Source of the DNA: Pandoraea iniqua
GTDB taxonomy: Bacteria > Pseudomonadota > Gammaproteobacteria > Burkholderiales > Burkholderiaceae
Reading direction: 5' to 3'
DNA length: 64,000 bases
NCBI RefSeq assembly: GCF_902459685.1
Contig: NZ_CABPSF010000002.1
Location: 1,054,001 to 1,118,000 of the forward strand
Each line of letters begins with the position of its first letter. Position 1 is the stretch's first letter. Both the position numbers and the translations under genes were made by a program. The notes below the pieces were generated by a model, which saw nothing but the letters and a program-made list of their open reading frames with translations, was not told where the DNA came from and did not search any database. This document shows, one piece after another, positions 1-10,500 of this stretch.

Positions 1-1
1 G

Positions 2-109
2 ATGCGCCACTCGCTGTTCTTCAGCGAAGGTAATCGTCTGGATTACAAGCCGGTGCAACTCAAGCCGCTGACCGTCGACTCGGTTCCGCCCAAGGCGCGG
101 ACGTTCTAA
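2..109 (+). CDS. sdhA: Succinate dehydrogenase flavoprotein subunit, C-terminal end only
   Basis: Only the last 35 codons are in the window; the gene begins upstream. The reading frame ends in a TAA at 107-109, and the translated tail (containing the stretch DYKPVQLKPL and ending KARTF) matches the C-terminus of the flavoprotein subunit of succinate dehydrogenase, which carries covalent FAD and oxidises succinate to fumarate in the TCA cycle and respiratory complex II. It is followed 15 bp later by sdhB, as in the usual sdhCDAB order, which supports the call. The catalytic part is outside the window and cannot be checked. Confidence 0.85.
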   Translation: MRHSLFFSEGNRLDYKPVQLKPLTVDSVPPKARTF

Positions 110-124
110 GGGATTCGCAAGATC

Positions 125-826
125 ATGAAACGTATTTTTGAAGTCTACCGTTACGATCCGGACAAGGACGCCGCACCGTACATGCAGACCTACGAGGTCG
201 AACTCGACGGTCATGAACGCATGCTGCTGGACGCGCTGGTCAAGCTCAAGAAGATCGATGAAGGCATCGCCTTCCGCCGCTCGTGCCGTGAAGGCGTGTG
301 CGGTTCGGACGCGATGAACATCAACGGCAAGAATGGTCTGGCCTGCCTGACCAACATGAAGGATCTGCCGAACAAGATCGTGCTGAAGCCGCTGCCGGGC
401 CTGCCCGTCATTCGCGACCTGATCGTCGACATGACGCACTTCTTCAACCAGTACCACTCGATCAAGCCGTACCTGATCAATCCCGAGCCGGCACCGGAGA
501 AGGAGCGCCTTCAGTCGCCCGAACAGCGTGATGAGCTGGATGGTCTGTACGAGTGTATTCTTTGCGCATCGTGCTCGACCTCGTGCCCGAGCTTCTGGTG
601 GAACCCGGATAAGTTCGTCGGCCCGGCTGGCCTGCTGCAAGCCTATCGCTTCATCGCGGACAGCCGCGATACGGCGACGAGCGAGCGTCTGGACAACCTG
701 GAAGATCCGTACCGACTGTTCCGCTGCCACACCATCATGAACTGCGTGGACGTGTGCCCGAAGGGTCTGAACCCGACGAAGGCCATTGGCAAGATCAAGG
801 AGTTGATGGTGCGTCGCGCCGTCTAA
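125..826 (+). CDS. sdhB: Succinate dehydrogenase iron-sulfur subunit
   Basis: Iron-sulfur subunit of complex II (233 aa, normal length), which passes electrons from the SdhA flavin to membrane quinone. All cluster ligands are visible: the [2Fe-2S] ferredoxin-type set C54, C59, D62 and C74, the [4Fe-4S] motif with C144, C147, C150 and C154, and the second cysteine group C201, C207 and C211 that completes the [4Fe-4S] and [3Fe-4S] clusters. It starts 15 bp after sdhA and is followed 9 bp later by the flavinylation factor sdhE, so sdhA-sdhB-sdhE and probably gltA form one transcript. Nothing is unusual about it. Confidence 0.98.
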   Translation: MKRIFEVYRYDPDKDAAPYMQTYEVELDGHERMLLDALVKLKKIDEGIAFRRSCREGVCGSDAMNINGKNGLACLTNMKDLPNKIVLKPLPGLPVIRDLIVDMTHFFNQYHSIKPYLINPEPAPEKERLQSPEQRDELDGLYECILCASCSTSCPSFWWNPDKFVGPAGLLQAYRFIADSRDTATSERLDNLEDPYRLFRCHTIMNCVDVCPKGLNPTKAIGKIKELMVRRAV

Positions 827-835
827 TCACAGATC

Positions 836-1108
836 ATGCCGGACACTACTCACCAGTCTGATCCGGTCAAGCGTGCCCGCCTGCGTTGGCGGGCACGTCG
901 CGGCTTGCTGGAAAACGACCTCATCCTCGAGCGGTTCTTCGCCAAGTACGAAGCCTCGATGACCGATGAGGACGTCGGCGCCCTGACCAGGCTGCTCGAT
1001 TTGAGCGACAACGATTTGATGGATCTGCTGCTAGCGCGTAAAGAGCCCGAGGCGGATCTGGACGGGCCGGACGTGCAGCGCCTGCTGGCGCTTTTGCGTG
1101 CCGTGTAG
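836..1108 (+). CDS. sdhE: FAD assembly factor SdhE
   Basis: Small acidic protein of 90 aa in the SdhE (DUF339/YgfY) family. These proteins help attach FAD covalently to SdhA. The family signature RGxxEND is present in ARRGLLENDL near residue 22, followed by the ILERFF segment typical of the five-helix fold. The position 9 bp after sdhB and 29 bp before gltA fits the conserved betaproteobacterial sdh-sdhE-gltA order. The ATG is the only sensible start after the sdhB stop. Confidence 0.95.
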   Translation: MPDTTHQSDPVKRARLRWRARRGLLENDLILERFFAKYEASMTDEDVGALTRLLDLSDNDLMDLLLARKEPEADLDGPDVQRLLALLRAV

Positions 1109-1137
1109 GGGTTTAAGTATTTTTTTGAGGAAGCGAT

Positions 1138-2439
1138 ATGACTCCGTCTGATGTTAAAGCCACCCTATCTTTCTCTGATGAATCGCCCAGCGTAGAGCTG
1201 CCGATTTACAAGGGTACGATGGGTCCGGATGTGATCGACATCCGCAAGCTGTACGGCCAGACCGGCAAATTCACGTATGACCCGGGCTTCATGTCGACGG
1301 CGTCGTGCAATTCCGCCATCACTTACATCGATGGCGACAAGGGCGAGCTGCTGTACCGCGGCTACCCGATCGAACAGTTGGCCACCAACTGCGACTTCCT
1401 CGAGACCTCGTACCTGCTGCTCAAGGGCGAACTGCCGAACGCGCAGCAAAAGGCCGAGTTCGTCGACACCGTGACCCGTCACACGATGGTTCACGAGCAG
1501 ATGAATTTCTTCTTCCGTGGCTTCCGTCGCGACGCACACCCGATGGCTGTGCTGACCGGCTCGGTCGGCGCCCTGTCGGCGTTCTACCACGACTCGCTGG
1601 ACATCAATAATCCGAATCACCGTGAAGTCTCGGCGATTCGTCTGATCGCCAAGCTGCCGACGCTCGTCGCCATGGCGTACAAGTACAGCATCGGTCAGCC
1701 GTTCGTGTACCCGAGCAACGACCTGTCGTACAGCGCGAACTTCATGCGCATGATGTTCGCCAACCCGTGCGAAGAGTACAAGGTCAACGACGTGCTGGTG
1801 CGCGCCCTCGACCGTATCCTGATTCTGCACGCCGATCACGAACAGAACGCTTCGACCTCGACCGTGCGTCTGGCCGGTTCGTCGGGCGCCAACCCGTTCG
1901 CCTGTATCGCTGCGGGTATCGCCTGTCTGTGGGGCCCGGCGCACGGTGGTGCGAACGAAGCCGCGCTGAACATGCTCGAGCAGATCGGTTCGCCGGAAAA
2001 GATTCCTGAGTTCATCAAGCAAGTGAAGGACAAGAACTCGGGCGTGAAGCTGATGGGCTTCGGTCACCGCGTGTACAAGAACTACGATCCGCGTGCCAAG
2101 CTGATGCGCGAAACGTGCTACGAAGTGCTCAACGAACTGGGCCTGCACGACGATCCGCTGTTCAAGCTGGCCATGCAGCTCGAGAAGATTGCTCTGGAAG
2201 ACGAATACTTCGTGTCGCGCAAGCTGTACCCGAACGTCGACTTCTACTCGGGCATCGTTCAACGCGCACTGGGTATCCCGACGTCGATGTTCACCTGCAT
2301 CTTCGCGCTGGCCCGTACCGTGGGCTGGATCGCGCAGTGGAACGAGATGATCGGCGAGCCGGATCAGAAGATCGGCCGTCCGCGTCAGCTGTTCATCGGC
2401 CACACGCCGCGCGAAGTCGTGGCCATCGACAAGCGCTAA
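1138..2439 (+). CDS. gltA: Citrate synthase (type II, hexameric-type)
   Basis: Condenses acetyl-CoA and oxaloacetate to citrate, the entry step of the TCA cycle. The 433 aa product matches the large proteobacterial type II enzymes. Visible family blocks are [19 protein letters not shown] near residues 62-80, the catalytic-histidine region [10 protein letters not shown], the [14 protein letters not shown] motif, and the C-terminal [11 protein letters not shown]. The ATG is preceded by the purine-rich GAGGAAGCG. It lies 29 bp after sdhE and is probably the last gene of the sdh transcript, since two GC-rich hairpins follow its stop codon. Confidence 0.98.
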   Translation: MTPSDVKATLSFSDESPSVELPIYKGTMGPDVIDIRKLYGQTGKFTYDPGFMSTASCNSAITYIDGDKGELLYRGYPIEQLATNCDFLETSYLLLKGELPNAQQKAEFVDTVTRHTMVHEQMNFFFRGFRRDAHPMAVLTGSVGALSAFYHDSLDINNPNHREVSAIRLIAKLPTLVAMAYKYSIGQPFVYPSNDLSYSANFMRMMFANPCEEYKVNDVLVRALDRILILHADHEQNASTSTVRLAGSSGANPFACIAAGIACLWGPAHGGANEAALNMLEQIGSPEKIPEFIKQVKDKNSGVKLMGFGHRVYKNYDPRAKLMRETCYEVLNELGLHDDPLFKLAMQLEKIALEDEYFVSRKLYPNVDFYSGIVQRALGIPTSMFTCIFALARTVGWIAQWNEMIGEPDQKIGRPRQLFIGHTPREVVAIDKR

Positions 2440-2453
2440 GCGCGTCGAGGCCT

Positions 2454-2514
2454 CCGGCACGGCCCCCGCTTGCCGTGCCGGCACCGCAACCTTGCCGAAA
2501 CGGCAAGGCGGTGC
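2454..2514 (+). terminator. Two back-to-back GC-rich hairpins after gltA
   Basis: CCGGCACGG (2454-2462) pairs with CCGTGCCGG (2473-2481). Immediately after it, GCACCG plus CCTTGCCG (2481-2497) pairs with CGGCAAGG plus CGGTGC (2501-2514) around an AAA loop. The two stems abut at base 2481. Neither is followed by a T-run, so this looks like an mRNA 3'-end stabiliser or a Rho-assisted stop rather than a classic intrinsic terminator. A longer-loop stem (AAATCCCCGG at 2579-2588 with CCGGGGATTT at 2616-2625) follows and ends in TTTTG. Confidence 0.45.
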
Positions 2515-2651
2515 GGCCCGCAACGAGCCCTCGTTGCGCTATATTCGAATCCACGGCACACGCTGCCGTGATTCGCACAAATCCCCGGTTGATCGTGCGT
2601 TTACCGCCCGGTTTCCCGGGGATTTTGTATTCCGCCGGCGCGAAAGCGCTA

Positions 2652-2694
2652 TGGCATAATCAAAAGTTCCCAGAACGAAATCTGTTCCCAGAAC
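2652..2694 (+). promoter_or_regulatory. Candidate leuC promoter (extended -10) with two GTTCCCAGAAC repeats
   Basis: TG-G-CATAAT at 2652-2660 reads as an extended -10 element with no good -35 upstream. Just after it, the 11-mer GTTCCCAGAAC occurs twice, at 2666-2676 and 2684-2694 (18 bp apart). Each copy is itself a perfect GTTC-N3-GAAC palindrome, so the pair looks like a double operator in the early transcribed region. The leuC start codon lies at 2719. The block from the -10 through the first repeat is nearly the same upstream of lysC. Confidence 0.45.
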
Positions 2695-2718
2695 AATATT
2701 TAGCCCCGCGTTTTTATC

Positions 2719-4128
2719 ATGGCCCAGACGCTGTATGACAAATTGTGGGATGCACATGTCGTGCATACCGAGGACGATGGCACTACGGTGCTCTACATCG
2801 ACCGTCACCTGCTGCACGAGGTGACCAGTCCGCAGGCGTTCGAGGGGCTAAAACTCGCGCAGCGTCCGGTCTGGCGTCTGTCCGCGAACCTCGCGGTGTC
2901 GGACCACAACGTGCCGACCACGGACCGCACGCAAGGCATTGCCGACCCGATTTCGCGTCTGCAAGTCGATACGCTCGACACCAACTGCGACAGCTTCGGC
3001 ATCACCCAATTCAAGATGAACGATCTCCGTCAGGGAATCGTGCACGTGATCGGCCCTGAGCAGGGCGCCACGCTGCCCGGCATGACGGTCGTGTGCGGCG
3101 ACTCGCACACGTCGACGCACGGCGCGTTCGGCGCGCTGGCCTTCGGCATCGGCACGTCGGAAGTCGAGCACACGCTCGCCACGCAGACGCTGCTCATGAA
3201 GAAGAGCAAGAACATGCTCGTGAAGGTCGAAGGCGCGCTGCCGCGCGGCTGCTCGGCCAAGGACATCGTGCTGGCCGTCATCGGCAAGATCGGTACCGCA
3301 GGCGGCACCGGCTACACGATCGAATTCGCCGGTTCGGCCATTCGCTCGCTGACGATGGAAGGCCGCATGACCGTGTGCAACATGGCGATCGAAGCGGGCG
3401 CGCGCGCCGGTCTGGTCGCCGTGGACGACACCACGATCAACTACGTGAAGGGCCGTCCGTTCTCGCCGAGCGGCGTGGAATTCCAGCAGGCCGAAGCCTA
3501 CTGGCGCACGTTCCACACCGACGCGGGCGCGAAGTTCGACCACGTCGTCGAGATCAACGCCGCCGACCTGCGCCCGCAAGTGAGCTGGGGCACGTCGCCG
3601 GAAATGGTGGTCAGCATCGACGATCGCGTGCCGGATCCCGAGAAGGAAAAAGACCCGGTCAAGCGCAGCGCCATGGAGCGCGCGCTCGAGTACATGGCGC
3701 TCACGCCGGATACGCCGATGTCGAGCATCAACGTCGACAAGGTGTTCATCGGTTCGTGCACCAACTCGCGCATCGAAGATATTCGCGCTGCCGCCTATGT
3801 GGTCAAGAAGCTGGGCCGCCGTGTGGCCTCGAACGTGCGTCTGGCGATGGTCGTGCCGGGCTCGGGTCTGGTGAAGCATCAAGCCGAGCAGGAAGGGCTG
3901 GATCAGGTCTTCAAGGCCGCCGGCTTCGAATGGCGCGAGCCGGGTTGCTCGATGTGTCTGGCGATGAATGCCGACCGTCTGGAGCCGGGTGAGCGCTGTG
4001 CCTCGACCTCGAACCGCAACTTCGAAGGCCGTCAGGGCGCAGGTGGCCGTACGCACCTCGTGAGCCCGGCCATGGCGGCAGCCGCTGCCATCGAAGGTCA
4101 TTTCGTCGACGTGCGCCGCTTGGTTTGA
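2719..4128 (+). CDS. leuC: 3-isopropylmalate dehydratase large subunit
   Basis: Large [4Fe-4S] subunit of isopropylmalate isomerase, the second step of leucine synthesis, acting with LeuD. The 469 aa length is standard. Aconitase-family motifs are present: [19 protein letters not shown] near residues 128-146, the cluster cysteine in FIGSCTNSR, and the paired cluster cysteines in GCSMCLAMN. It heads the leucine cluster and is separated from gltA by 279 bp holding hairpins and a candidate promoter. leuD follows after a tiny lipoprotein gene. Confidence 0.98.
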   Translation: MAQTLYDKLWDAHVVHTEDDGTTVLYIDRHLLHEVTSPQAFEGLKLAQRPVWRLSANLAVSDHNVPTTDRTQGIADPISRLQVDTLDTNCDSFGITQFKMNDLRQGIVHVIGPEQGATLPGMTVVCGDSHTSTHGAFGALAFGIGTSEVEHTLATQTLLMKKSKNMLVKVEGALPRGCSAKDIVLAVIGKIGTAGGTGYTIEFAGSAIRSLTMEGRMTVCNMAIEAGARAGLVAVDDTTINYVKGRPFSPSGVEFQQAEAYWRTFHTDAGAKFDHVVEINAADLRPQVSWGTSPEMVVSIDDRVPDPEKEKDPVKRSAMERALEYMALTPDTPMSSINVDKVFIGSCTNSRIEDIRAAAYVVKKLGRRVASNVRLAMVVPGSGLVKHQAEQEGLDQVFKAAGFEWREPGCSMCLAMNADRLEPGERCASTSNRNFEGRQGAGGRTHLVSPAMAAAAAIEGHFVDVRRLV

Positions 4129-4183
4129 GCGCCAAGCATCGATTTATCCGTCGTTTGACAATTTCTTTTAAAGAGACAAAACC

Positions 4184-4312
4184 ATGAAGAAACTGTGGAT
4201 GCTGATCGGTGCGGTGCTGCTACTGGGCGTGACGGGCTGCAATACGATGGCCGGCCTCGGCAAAGATACGCAGGCTGCCGGCTCGGCGCTCGAAAACGCG
4301 GCGAAGAAGTGA
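4184..4312 (+). CDS. Entericidin-like small lipoprotein
   Basis: A 42 aa reading frame with a short positive N-terminus (MKKL), a hydrophobic core and a lipobox ending at C19 (GVTGC). The mature part of about 24 residues is small and Ala/Gly-rich (NTMAGLGKDTQAAG...). This is the layout of the entericidin A/B (EcnA/EcnB) family of tiny outer-membrane lipoproteins. A purine-rich AAGAGAC site lies just upstream of the ATG. It sits between leuC and leuD, so it is probably carried on the leucine transcript. The family link is good; the entericidin toxin/antidote roles known in enterobacteria are not shown here, as no partner gene is present. Confidence 0.85.
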   Translation: MKKLWMLIGAVLLLGVTGCNTMAGLGKDTQAAGSALENAAKK

Positions 4313-4449
4313 TGCGACGGCGGGTGTCGTGACGAAGCCGGTCTCACCGGTCTCACGACATGCGCCTTTGAGATTCCCGGTTGGGGTGGCCTGCGCCAGA
4401 GGGCGAAGGATCACACCACAGCCGAACTGTTTTGATCAGGTGGTTTGTG

Positions 4450-5100
4450 ATGGAAAAATTTACCGTCCATACGGGGTTGGTGGCACCGCTCGATCGTGAG
4501 AACGTCGACACCGACGCGATCATCCCCAAGCAATTCCTGAAGTCGATCAAGCGCACGGGTTTCGGCCCGAACCTGTTCGACGAATGGCGCTATCTCGACG
4601 TGGGTCAGCCCGGGCAGGATTGCAGCACGCGTCCGCTCAACCCGAATTTCGTGCTGAACCAGCCGCGCTTCCAAAATTCGACGGTGCTGCTTTCCCGTAA
4701 GAATTTCGGTTGCGGCAGCTCGCGCGAGCACGCGCCGTGGGCGTTGCAGCAATACGGTTTTCGCGCCGTGATTGCCCCGAGCTTCGCCGACATCTTCTTC
4801 AATAACTGCTACAAGAACGGGCTGCTGCCGATCGCGTTGTCCGAGTTGCAGGTCGACCATCTGTTCAACGAGACCGCTGCGTTCCCGGGCTATCAGTTGA
4901 CGATCGACCTCGAAAAGCAGGCGGTGATCACGGCCGACGGCCGCGCGTACGAGTTCGACATCGCGCCGTTCCGCAAGTACTGCCTGCTGAACGGTTTCGA
5001 CGATATCGGTCTGACGCTGCGTCACGCCGACAAGATTCGCGCGTATGAAGCGGAGCGGCTTGCCAAGCAGCCGTGGCTCTCGACGCGTCTGCCGGGCTGA
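4450..5100 (+). CDS. leuD: 3-isopropylmalate dehydratase small subunit
   Basis: Small subunit (216 aa) of isopropylmalate isomerase, supplying the swivel domain that completes the LeuC active site. Recognisable blocks are the N-terminal [16 protein letters not shown] and the substrate-binding loop [15 protein letters not shown] near residues 83-97. The ATG at 4450 was chosen because the protein then begins MEKFTVHTG, as in other LeuD proteins; an upstream in-frame start at 4381 would add 23 residues with no family match. leuB follows after 27 bp. Confidence 0.97.
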   Translation: MEKFTVHTGLVAPLDRENVDTDAIIPKQFLKSIKRTGFGPNLFDEWRYLDVGQPGQDCSTRPLNPNFVLNQPRFQNSTVLLSRKNFGCGSSREHAPWALQQYGFRAVIAPSFADIFFNNCYKNGLLPIALSELQVDHLFNETAAFPGYQLTIDLEKQAVITADGRAYEFDIAPFRKYCLLNGFDDIGLTLRHADKIRAYEAERLAKQPWLSTRLPG

Positions 5101-5127
5101 GCCCCGCGTACCCCATAGGAGAAACGC

Positions 5128-6195
5128 ATGAAAATCGCAGTGTTGCCGGGTGACGGCATTGGTCCGGAAATCGTGAAAGAAGCCGTCAAGGTGCTCAATG
5201 CGCTTGGCGAGACGTTCGAACTCGAAGAGGCACCCGTCGGCGGCGCCGGTTACGAGGCATCGGGACACCCGCTGCCCGACGCCACGCTCAAGCTGGCCAA
5301 GGAAGCGGATGCCATCCTGTTTGGCGCCGTGGGCGACTGGAAGTATGATTCGTTGGAGCGCGCGCTGCGCCCCGAGCAGGCGATTCTGGGCCTGCGCAAG
5401 CATTTGCAGCTGTTCGCCAACTTCCGTCCGGCCATTCTGTATAAGGAACTGGCCGACGCATCGAGCCTGAAGCCGGAAATCGTGGCAGGCCTCGATATCC
5501 TGATCATCCGCGAGCTGAACGGCGACATCTACTTCGGTCAGCCGAAGGGCTTCCGCCAGTCGCCGGATGGCGCTTTCGAAGGCGCGCGCGAAGGTTTTGA
5601 TACCATGCGCTATAGCGTGCCCGAAGTGGAGCGCATCGCCCACGTGGCGTTTCAGGCAGCGGCCAAGCGCGACAAGCGTCTGTGCTCGGTCGACAAGGCC
5701 AATGTGCTCGAGACGTCGCAGCTGTGGCGCGACACGATGATCGAGGTGGCCAAGCAGTATCCGGACGTCGAGTTGTCGCACATGTACGTCGACAACGCCG
5801 CGATGCAACTCGTGAAAGCGCCGAAGAACTTCGACGTGGTGGTGACGGGTAACATGTTCGGCGATATCCTGTCGGACGAGGCCGCGATGCTCACGGGTTC
5901 GATCGGCATGCTGCCGTCGGCGTCGCTGGATGCCAATAACAAGGGGTTGTACGAGCCGTCGCACGGTTCGGCACCCGACATCGCCGGCAAGGGCGTGGCC
6001 AATCCGTTGGCAACGATTCTGTCGGCGGCCATGATGCTGCGTTACACGCTGGGTCGCGCCGAACAGGCCGATCGCGTGGAGAGCGCAGTGAAGAAGGTGC
6101 TGGCGCAGGGGTTGCGCACGCCCGATATCTGGCAGGAAGGCGCGACCAAGGTCGGTACGCGCGAAATGGGTGCGGCGGTGGTTGCCGCGCTGTAA
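5128..6195 (+). CDS. leuB: 3-isopropylmalate dehydrogenase
   Basis: NAD-dependent oxidative decarboxylase that makes 2-oxoisocaproate, the third committed step of leucine synthesis. The 355 aa protein begins [13 protein letters not shown], the classic isocitrate/isopropylmalate dehydrogenase N-terminus. It also carries the [10 protein letters not shown] segment, the metal-binding region [21 protein letters not shown], and the [14 protein letters not shown] nucleotide-binding block. A GGAGAA ribosome site precedes the ATG. It is in line with leuC and leuD, with asd 60 bp downstream. Confidence 0.98.
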   Translation: MKIAVLPGDGIGPEIVKEAVKVLNALGETFELEEAPVGGAGYEASGHPLPDATLKLAKEADAILFGAVGDWKYDSLERALRPEQAILGLRKHLQLFANFRPAILYKELADASSLKPEIVAGLDILIIRELNGDIYFGQPKGFRQSPDGAFEGAREGFDTMRYSVPEVERIAHVAFQAAAKRDKRLCSVDKANVLETSQLWRDTMIEVAKQYPDVELSHMYVDNAAMQLVKAPKNFDVVVTGNMFGDILSDEAAMLTGSIGMLPSASLDANNKGLYEPSHGSAPDIAGKGVANPLATILSAAMMLRYTLGRAEQADRVESAVKKVLAQGLRTPDIWQEGATKVGTREMGAAVVAAL

Positions 6196-6255
6196 CGTTG
6201 ACGGGGCGTCGGGAGACGCCCCTCAGCGCAATTGCAACGATAAGAGAGTGGATAA

Positions 6256-7386
6256 ATGAAAACCGTAGGTCTGGTAGGTTGGCGGGGCATGGTCGGTTCG
6301 GTGCTGATGCAGCGCATGCAGCAGGAGAACGACTTCGCCTTGATCGAGCCGGTGTTTTTCAGCACCAGCAACGCGGGCGGCAAAGCCCCGTCGATGGCGA
6401 AGAATGAGACTTCGCTGAAAGACGCCAATGATGTCAACGAGCTGAAAAAATGCGACATCATCATTACCTGCCAGGGCGGTGACTACACAACAGAGATTTT
6501 CCCGAAGCTGCGCGCAGCGGGCTGGAACGGCTACTGGATCGACGCGGCTTCGACGCTGCGTATGAAGGACGATGCCATCATCGTGCTCGATCCGGTCAAT
6601 CTCGACGTGATCAAGAATGCGCTGACCAAGGGCACCAAGAACTTCGTCGGCGGCAACTGTACGGTCAGCTGCATGCTGATGGGCTTGGGTGGTCTGTTCC
6701 AGCACGGTCTGGTCGACTGGCTGACGTCGATGACGTATCAGGCAGCCTCGGGCGGCGGTGCGCAACACATGCGCGAGCTGCTGACGCAGTTCGGCACGAT
6801 CAACGCCGAAGTCAAGGCGCTGCTCGACGACCCGCACTCGGCGATTCTCGAAATCGACCGCAAGGTGCTGGCCAAGCAGCACGCACTGACGGCTGACGAG
6901 ACCAAGCAATTCGGCGTGCCGCTGGGCGGCAACCTGATTCCGTGGATCGACAAGGATCTGGGCAACGGCCAGTCGAAGGAAGAATGGAAGGGCGGTGCCG
7001 AGACCAACAAGATTCTGGGTCTGGGTGACGGTTTCCCGGGCACGCGTGCCATTCCGGTGGACGGGCTGTGCGTGCGTATCGGTGCGATGCGTTGCCATAG
7101 TCAGGCACTGACCATCAAGCTTACGAAGGATGTGCCGTTAGATGAACTGACCGACATCATCGGTCAGGCGAACGACTGGGTGAAGGTTGTGCCGAACACG
7201 CGCGAGGCGTCGATGAAGGATTTGACGCCTGCTGCTGTGACCGGCACGATGTCGATTCCGGTGGGCCGCCTGCGCAAGATGTCGATGGGTCCGGAGTATC
7301 TGTCGGCGTTCACGGTGGGCGATCAGCTCCTGTGGGGTGCGGCAGAACCGCTGCGTCGTATGCTGCGGATCCTGCTGGACGCTTGA
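6256..7386 (+). CDS. asd: Aspartate-semialdehyde dehydrogenase
   Basis: Reduces aspartyl-4-phosphate to aspartate semialdehyde using NADPH, the branch-point step for lysine/diaminopimelate, threonine and methionine. The 376 aa protein has the Rossmann start [14 protein letters not shown] and the catalytic cysteine C135 in GGNCTVSCM. It is the longer gram-negative form, related to the E. coli enzyme. It follows leuB by 60 bp, and the pathway's first enzyme (lysC) lies at 49.6 kb in the same window. Confidence 0.98.
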   Translation: MKTVGLVGWRGMVGSVLMQRMQQENDFALIEPVFFSTSNAGGKAPSMAKNETSLKDANDVNELKKCDIIITCQGGDYTTEIFPKLRAAGWNGYWIDAASTLRMKDDAIIVLDPVNLDVIKNALTKGTKNFVGGNCTVSCMLMGLGGLFQHGLVDWLTSMTYQAASGGGAQHMRELLTQFGTINAEVKALLDDPHSAILEIDRKVLAKQHALTADETKQFGVPLGGNLIPWIDKDLGNGQSKEEWKGGAETNKILGLGDGFPGTRAIPVDGLCVRIGAMRCHSQALTIKLTKDVPLDELTDIIGQANDWVKVVPNTREASMKDLTPAAVTGTMSIPVGRLRKMSMGPEYLSAFTVGDQLLWGAAEPLRRMLRILLDA

Positions 7387-7416
7387 GCGTTACAGTGCAT
7401 CGGTAAGGCGTGAAGA

Positions 7417-7439
7417 ACGGCGGCCCGCGTGGCCGCCGT
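7417..7439 (+). terminator. Hairpin between asd and fimV
   Basis: ACGGCGGCC at 7417-7425 pairs perfectly with GGCCGCCGT at 7431-7439 around a CGCGT loop. There is no T-run afterwards, so it may be a weak terminator or an mRNA 3'-end barrier for the leu-asd transcript. The gap also contains the fimV leader. Confidence 0.35.
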
Positions 7440-7517
7440 CCGCGCTTTGGGAGGCGCCCCCTGCAACTCGCGGGGCGGCCAGTGAGAACAATCGACTGAC
7501 AGGCTTGACAAGACACA

Positions 7518-10500
7518 GTGCGGAAATACTCGATCGGCAAGCGCGCAAACTCGTCCCGGAACTCGTCCCGCAACTCGTTTCGACTGACTGCGGCGGCGGC
7601 CGTCTTGTGGAGCCTCGGGCTTCTCAATGCCGGTGCGGCCGAGTTCGGCCCGCAACAAGTGCGCTCCGCTGCCGGGCAACCGCTGCGTGCGGTGATCGTG
7701 CTGGGCAATGTTTCGCAGGCCGAGGCCGACGGGCTGTCCGTCAAGCTCGCCGGGCGCGACGCGTTCCGGCAAGCCGGACTGCGCTACGACCCGACGCTCG
7801 AGAAGATCTCCGTCTCCGTCTCTCCGACGGGCGGTCGCGAGGCGGGCTATAGCGGCACGTATCTCGTCCATGTCGATTCGGCCGAGCCGATCAGCACGTC
7901 GTTCCTCGATTTGTTGCTCGTGCTCGAGTGGCGCACCGGACGACAGTCCAATGCCGTGACGCTCTCGGCCATTCCCGAAGCCAGTGCTGCGCAACCGCAG
8001 GCCGTTGTGCCGGCGGCTGCGGCTGCCAGTGCAGCGCCGAATGCCGCCGCGAGTTTGCCGGCGCAGGGGAGCGCGTCAGGTCAATCGAACGAATCGAACG
8101 CATCGAACGCATCGACCCCACCGAACCAAGCCACTCGCCCGGGCAATGCAACCAACGCCCGACCGGCGGCGGCTGCCTCGAACCCGTCGGCTGATGGCGC
8201 GCGCACGGTGGAGCGGGGCGACTCGCTGTCGTCGATTGCCCGCGAATTCACGGGCGGTGAGGGCGGTACCACGCTCGCGCAGATGATGACGGCGCTGTTC
8301 GAATCGAATCGTTCGGCGTTCATCGGCAACGACCCGAACCGTTTGCGTCAGGGGGCGACGCTTGCGCGCCCGTCCGATGCACAAGTGCAGGAAGTCCCGC
8401 CCACGCAGGCACGCAAGTTCGTGTCGGCGGCGCGGGAACAGTTTGATGCGTATCGCGCGCGGCTGGCCGAATCGACGGCACAGCAGGCAGCACCGGCCAA
8501 TGGCCGCAGTGCGCAGGGTGCGATTGAAGCGGGCAAGGCGCCGGAAGCCGCCGCCCCCGCCGCGCGTGATGAATTGAAGCTGTCGCGACCCGGTAAGGGG
8601 CGCGGAGCCGGCAAGACCGGCAACGGCGAGGAAGAACAAATCGCTCAGGGCAAGGCGCAGACCGAGGCTCAGGGCAGGGTGAATGAGTTGCAGAAGAACG
8701 TAGCAGATCTCCAGAAGCTGTTGGCGATGAAGAATCAGGCTGTCGCCAATCTGGAGGAGCAGGCCGCCGCCGCTTCCGGGGCGACTGCACAAGACAAGTC
8801 AGCGAATACCGTCAAGGGTAAGGACGCCGCCAACGCGACCGCCAAGGACGCAAAGCCCGCAGCGAATGCTGCGAACGCCGCTAACGCCGCTAATGCCGCT
8901 AATGCCGCTAATGCGGCCAGTGCGGCCAATGCTGGCAATGCCACGGCGACGGCGGCCAATGACGCCAACGCGTCGGGCGCTGCGGCGGAGGGTGCCTCGG
9001 CCGCGACTGCGGCAGCCAGTGCTTCGGATGCTGCGGCGCAAGCCGTGGTGGCGAGCGAGGCGGCCGCCTCCGCGACGCAGGCGGCCAGCGCGGCGACTGC
9101 GGAAACCAAGCCGGCGCCGAACGCTTCGATGAACTGGCGCGCCGTGCGCGACAATCCATACGTACTGCCGGGCGCAGGCGTTTTGGTGGTGCTGATGGGC
9201 CTTTGGTGGCTGATGCGCCGCCGTCGCGCCGAGCCGCCGGTGGGACAGGACGGTCCGTACGACGATGGCCGCGACGGCCGTGACGGTAGCGATGGCCGCG
9301 CGCCTCATGACGGCCCGCAGGGCGTCGAGCCGCAACTGTCGCAAGGCGGTTCGACGGTGGCAGGCGTGGTGACGGGCGCAGCGGTGGCCACAGGTGCTGC
9401 TGGCGCCGCCGCCATGTACGCCGCCCATCAGGCCGAAGCCGACGAGCATCTGCATCCGAGCGCCGACGACACTTGGGCGGAACCCGCCGAGCCGACTGAA
9501 CCGGCCGAGCCGACGGAAGGCGAAGGTATTGCCGCGCTGGAAGCGGAACATCCAGATGCGACGGCCGCCGGCGCAGCGCTGCCGGGCGAATGGGACGCCG
9601 AACAGGAACACCTGACGGACGAACTGGCCGATCAGGCGCACGAGACACTCGCCGACACCCCTGAGGCCTTCGCTACGCCGCTGGCAGCCCCGGCACATGA
9701 CGTTGCCGAGGAACCCGTCGCGGACGCCGCCAGCGAGCCGGAAATCAACTGGGACGACGCTTTCGCCGAGCAAGCAGGCGAGGTGCCGGTGGCGCAGACG
9801 CCGCACGACGATCCGGCCGCAGCGAGTCTGTCGGCGCTGGAAGCCCTCGGTGCTGCCGCCGCTGTCGGTGGCGTTGCCGCAGCCTCGGCCCATACCGCCG
9901 AGCCGGTCGTCGAGCCGCAAAACGGCGTGGCAGGCATGCTGGGCGATCTCGATCTCGGCTTGCCGGGGCAGCCGGCACACGTTGGCACGATTGCCAGCGG
10001 AGCATTGCCGTCGCTCTCCAACGGCAGTTCCGTGCAGTTCACGATGGCGCCGCAGGCGGGTGAAGCCCATATCCACGCGCCGTCCGGCGATCAGGGCGAT
10101 TTCGATTCCGATGACGGGGAACTGAGCGACGCCGATTTCGACGCAGCCCTCAAGGCCGCCGCCGAATCGCCGCGCAGCTATACCGACAGTGCGCACGAAG
10201 CGCCGTCGCTCAAGCCGATGTCGTTCGATCTGTCGGACTTCAGTCTGGACTTGAAGGGTGACGACGCCTCCGCCACGACCATCGCACCTGCCTTCGTGAG
10301 CGCGCCGACGTTGCCGGCAGCCACGGGCGACGAGGCGCTGGTCGAGCACGACGCTTTCGCCCAACCGGCCCCGTCGACGGGCTATGCGCCGCACGCGACG
10401 CCGTCCGCTCAGACTTGGGCACACGCGGTCGCGGAAGACGTGGCAGAAGCGGCGGCCCCGTCGCAGTCGCCGGCCGTGCCTGCCGTTGCGCCGCCTCCGG

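Noticed and set aside
4155-4160. TTGACA just upstream of the entericidin-like gene
   Set aside because: A -10 placed 17 bases later would fall on the ribosome site and start codon, leaving no leader; there is also no -10-like hexamer there.
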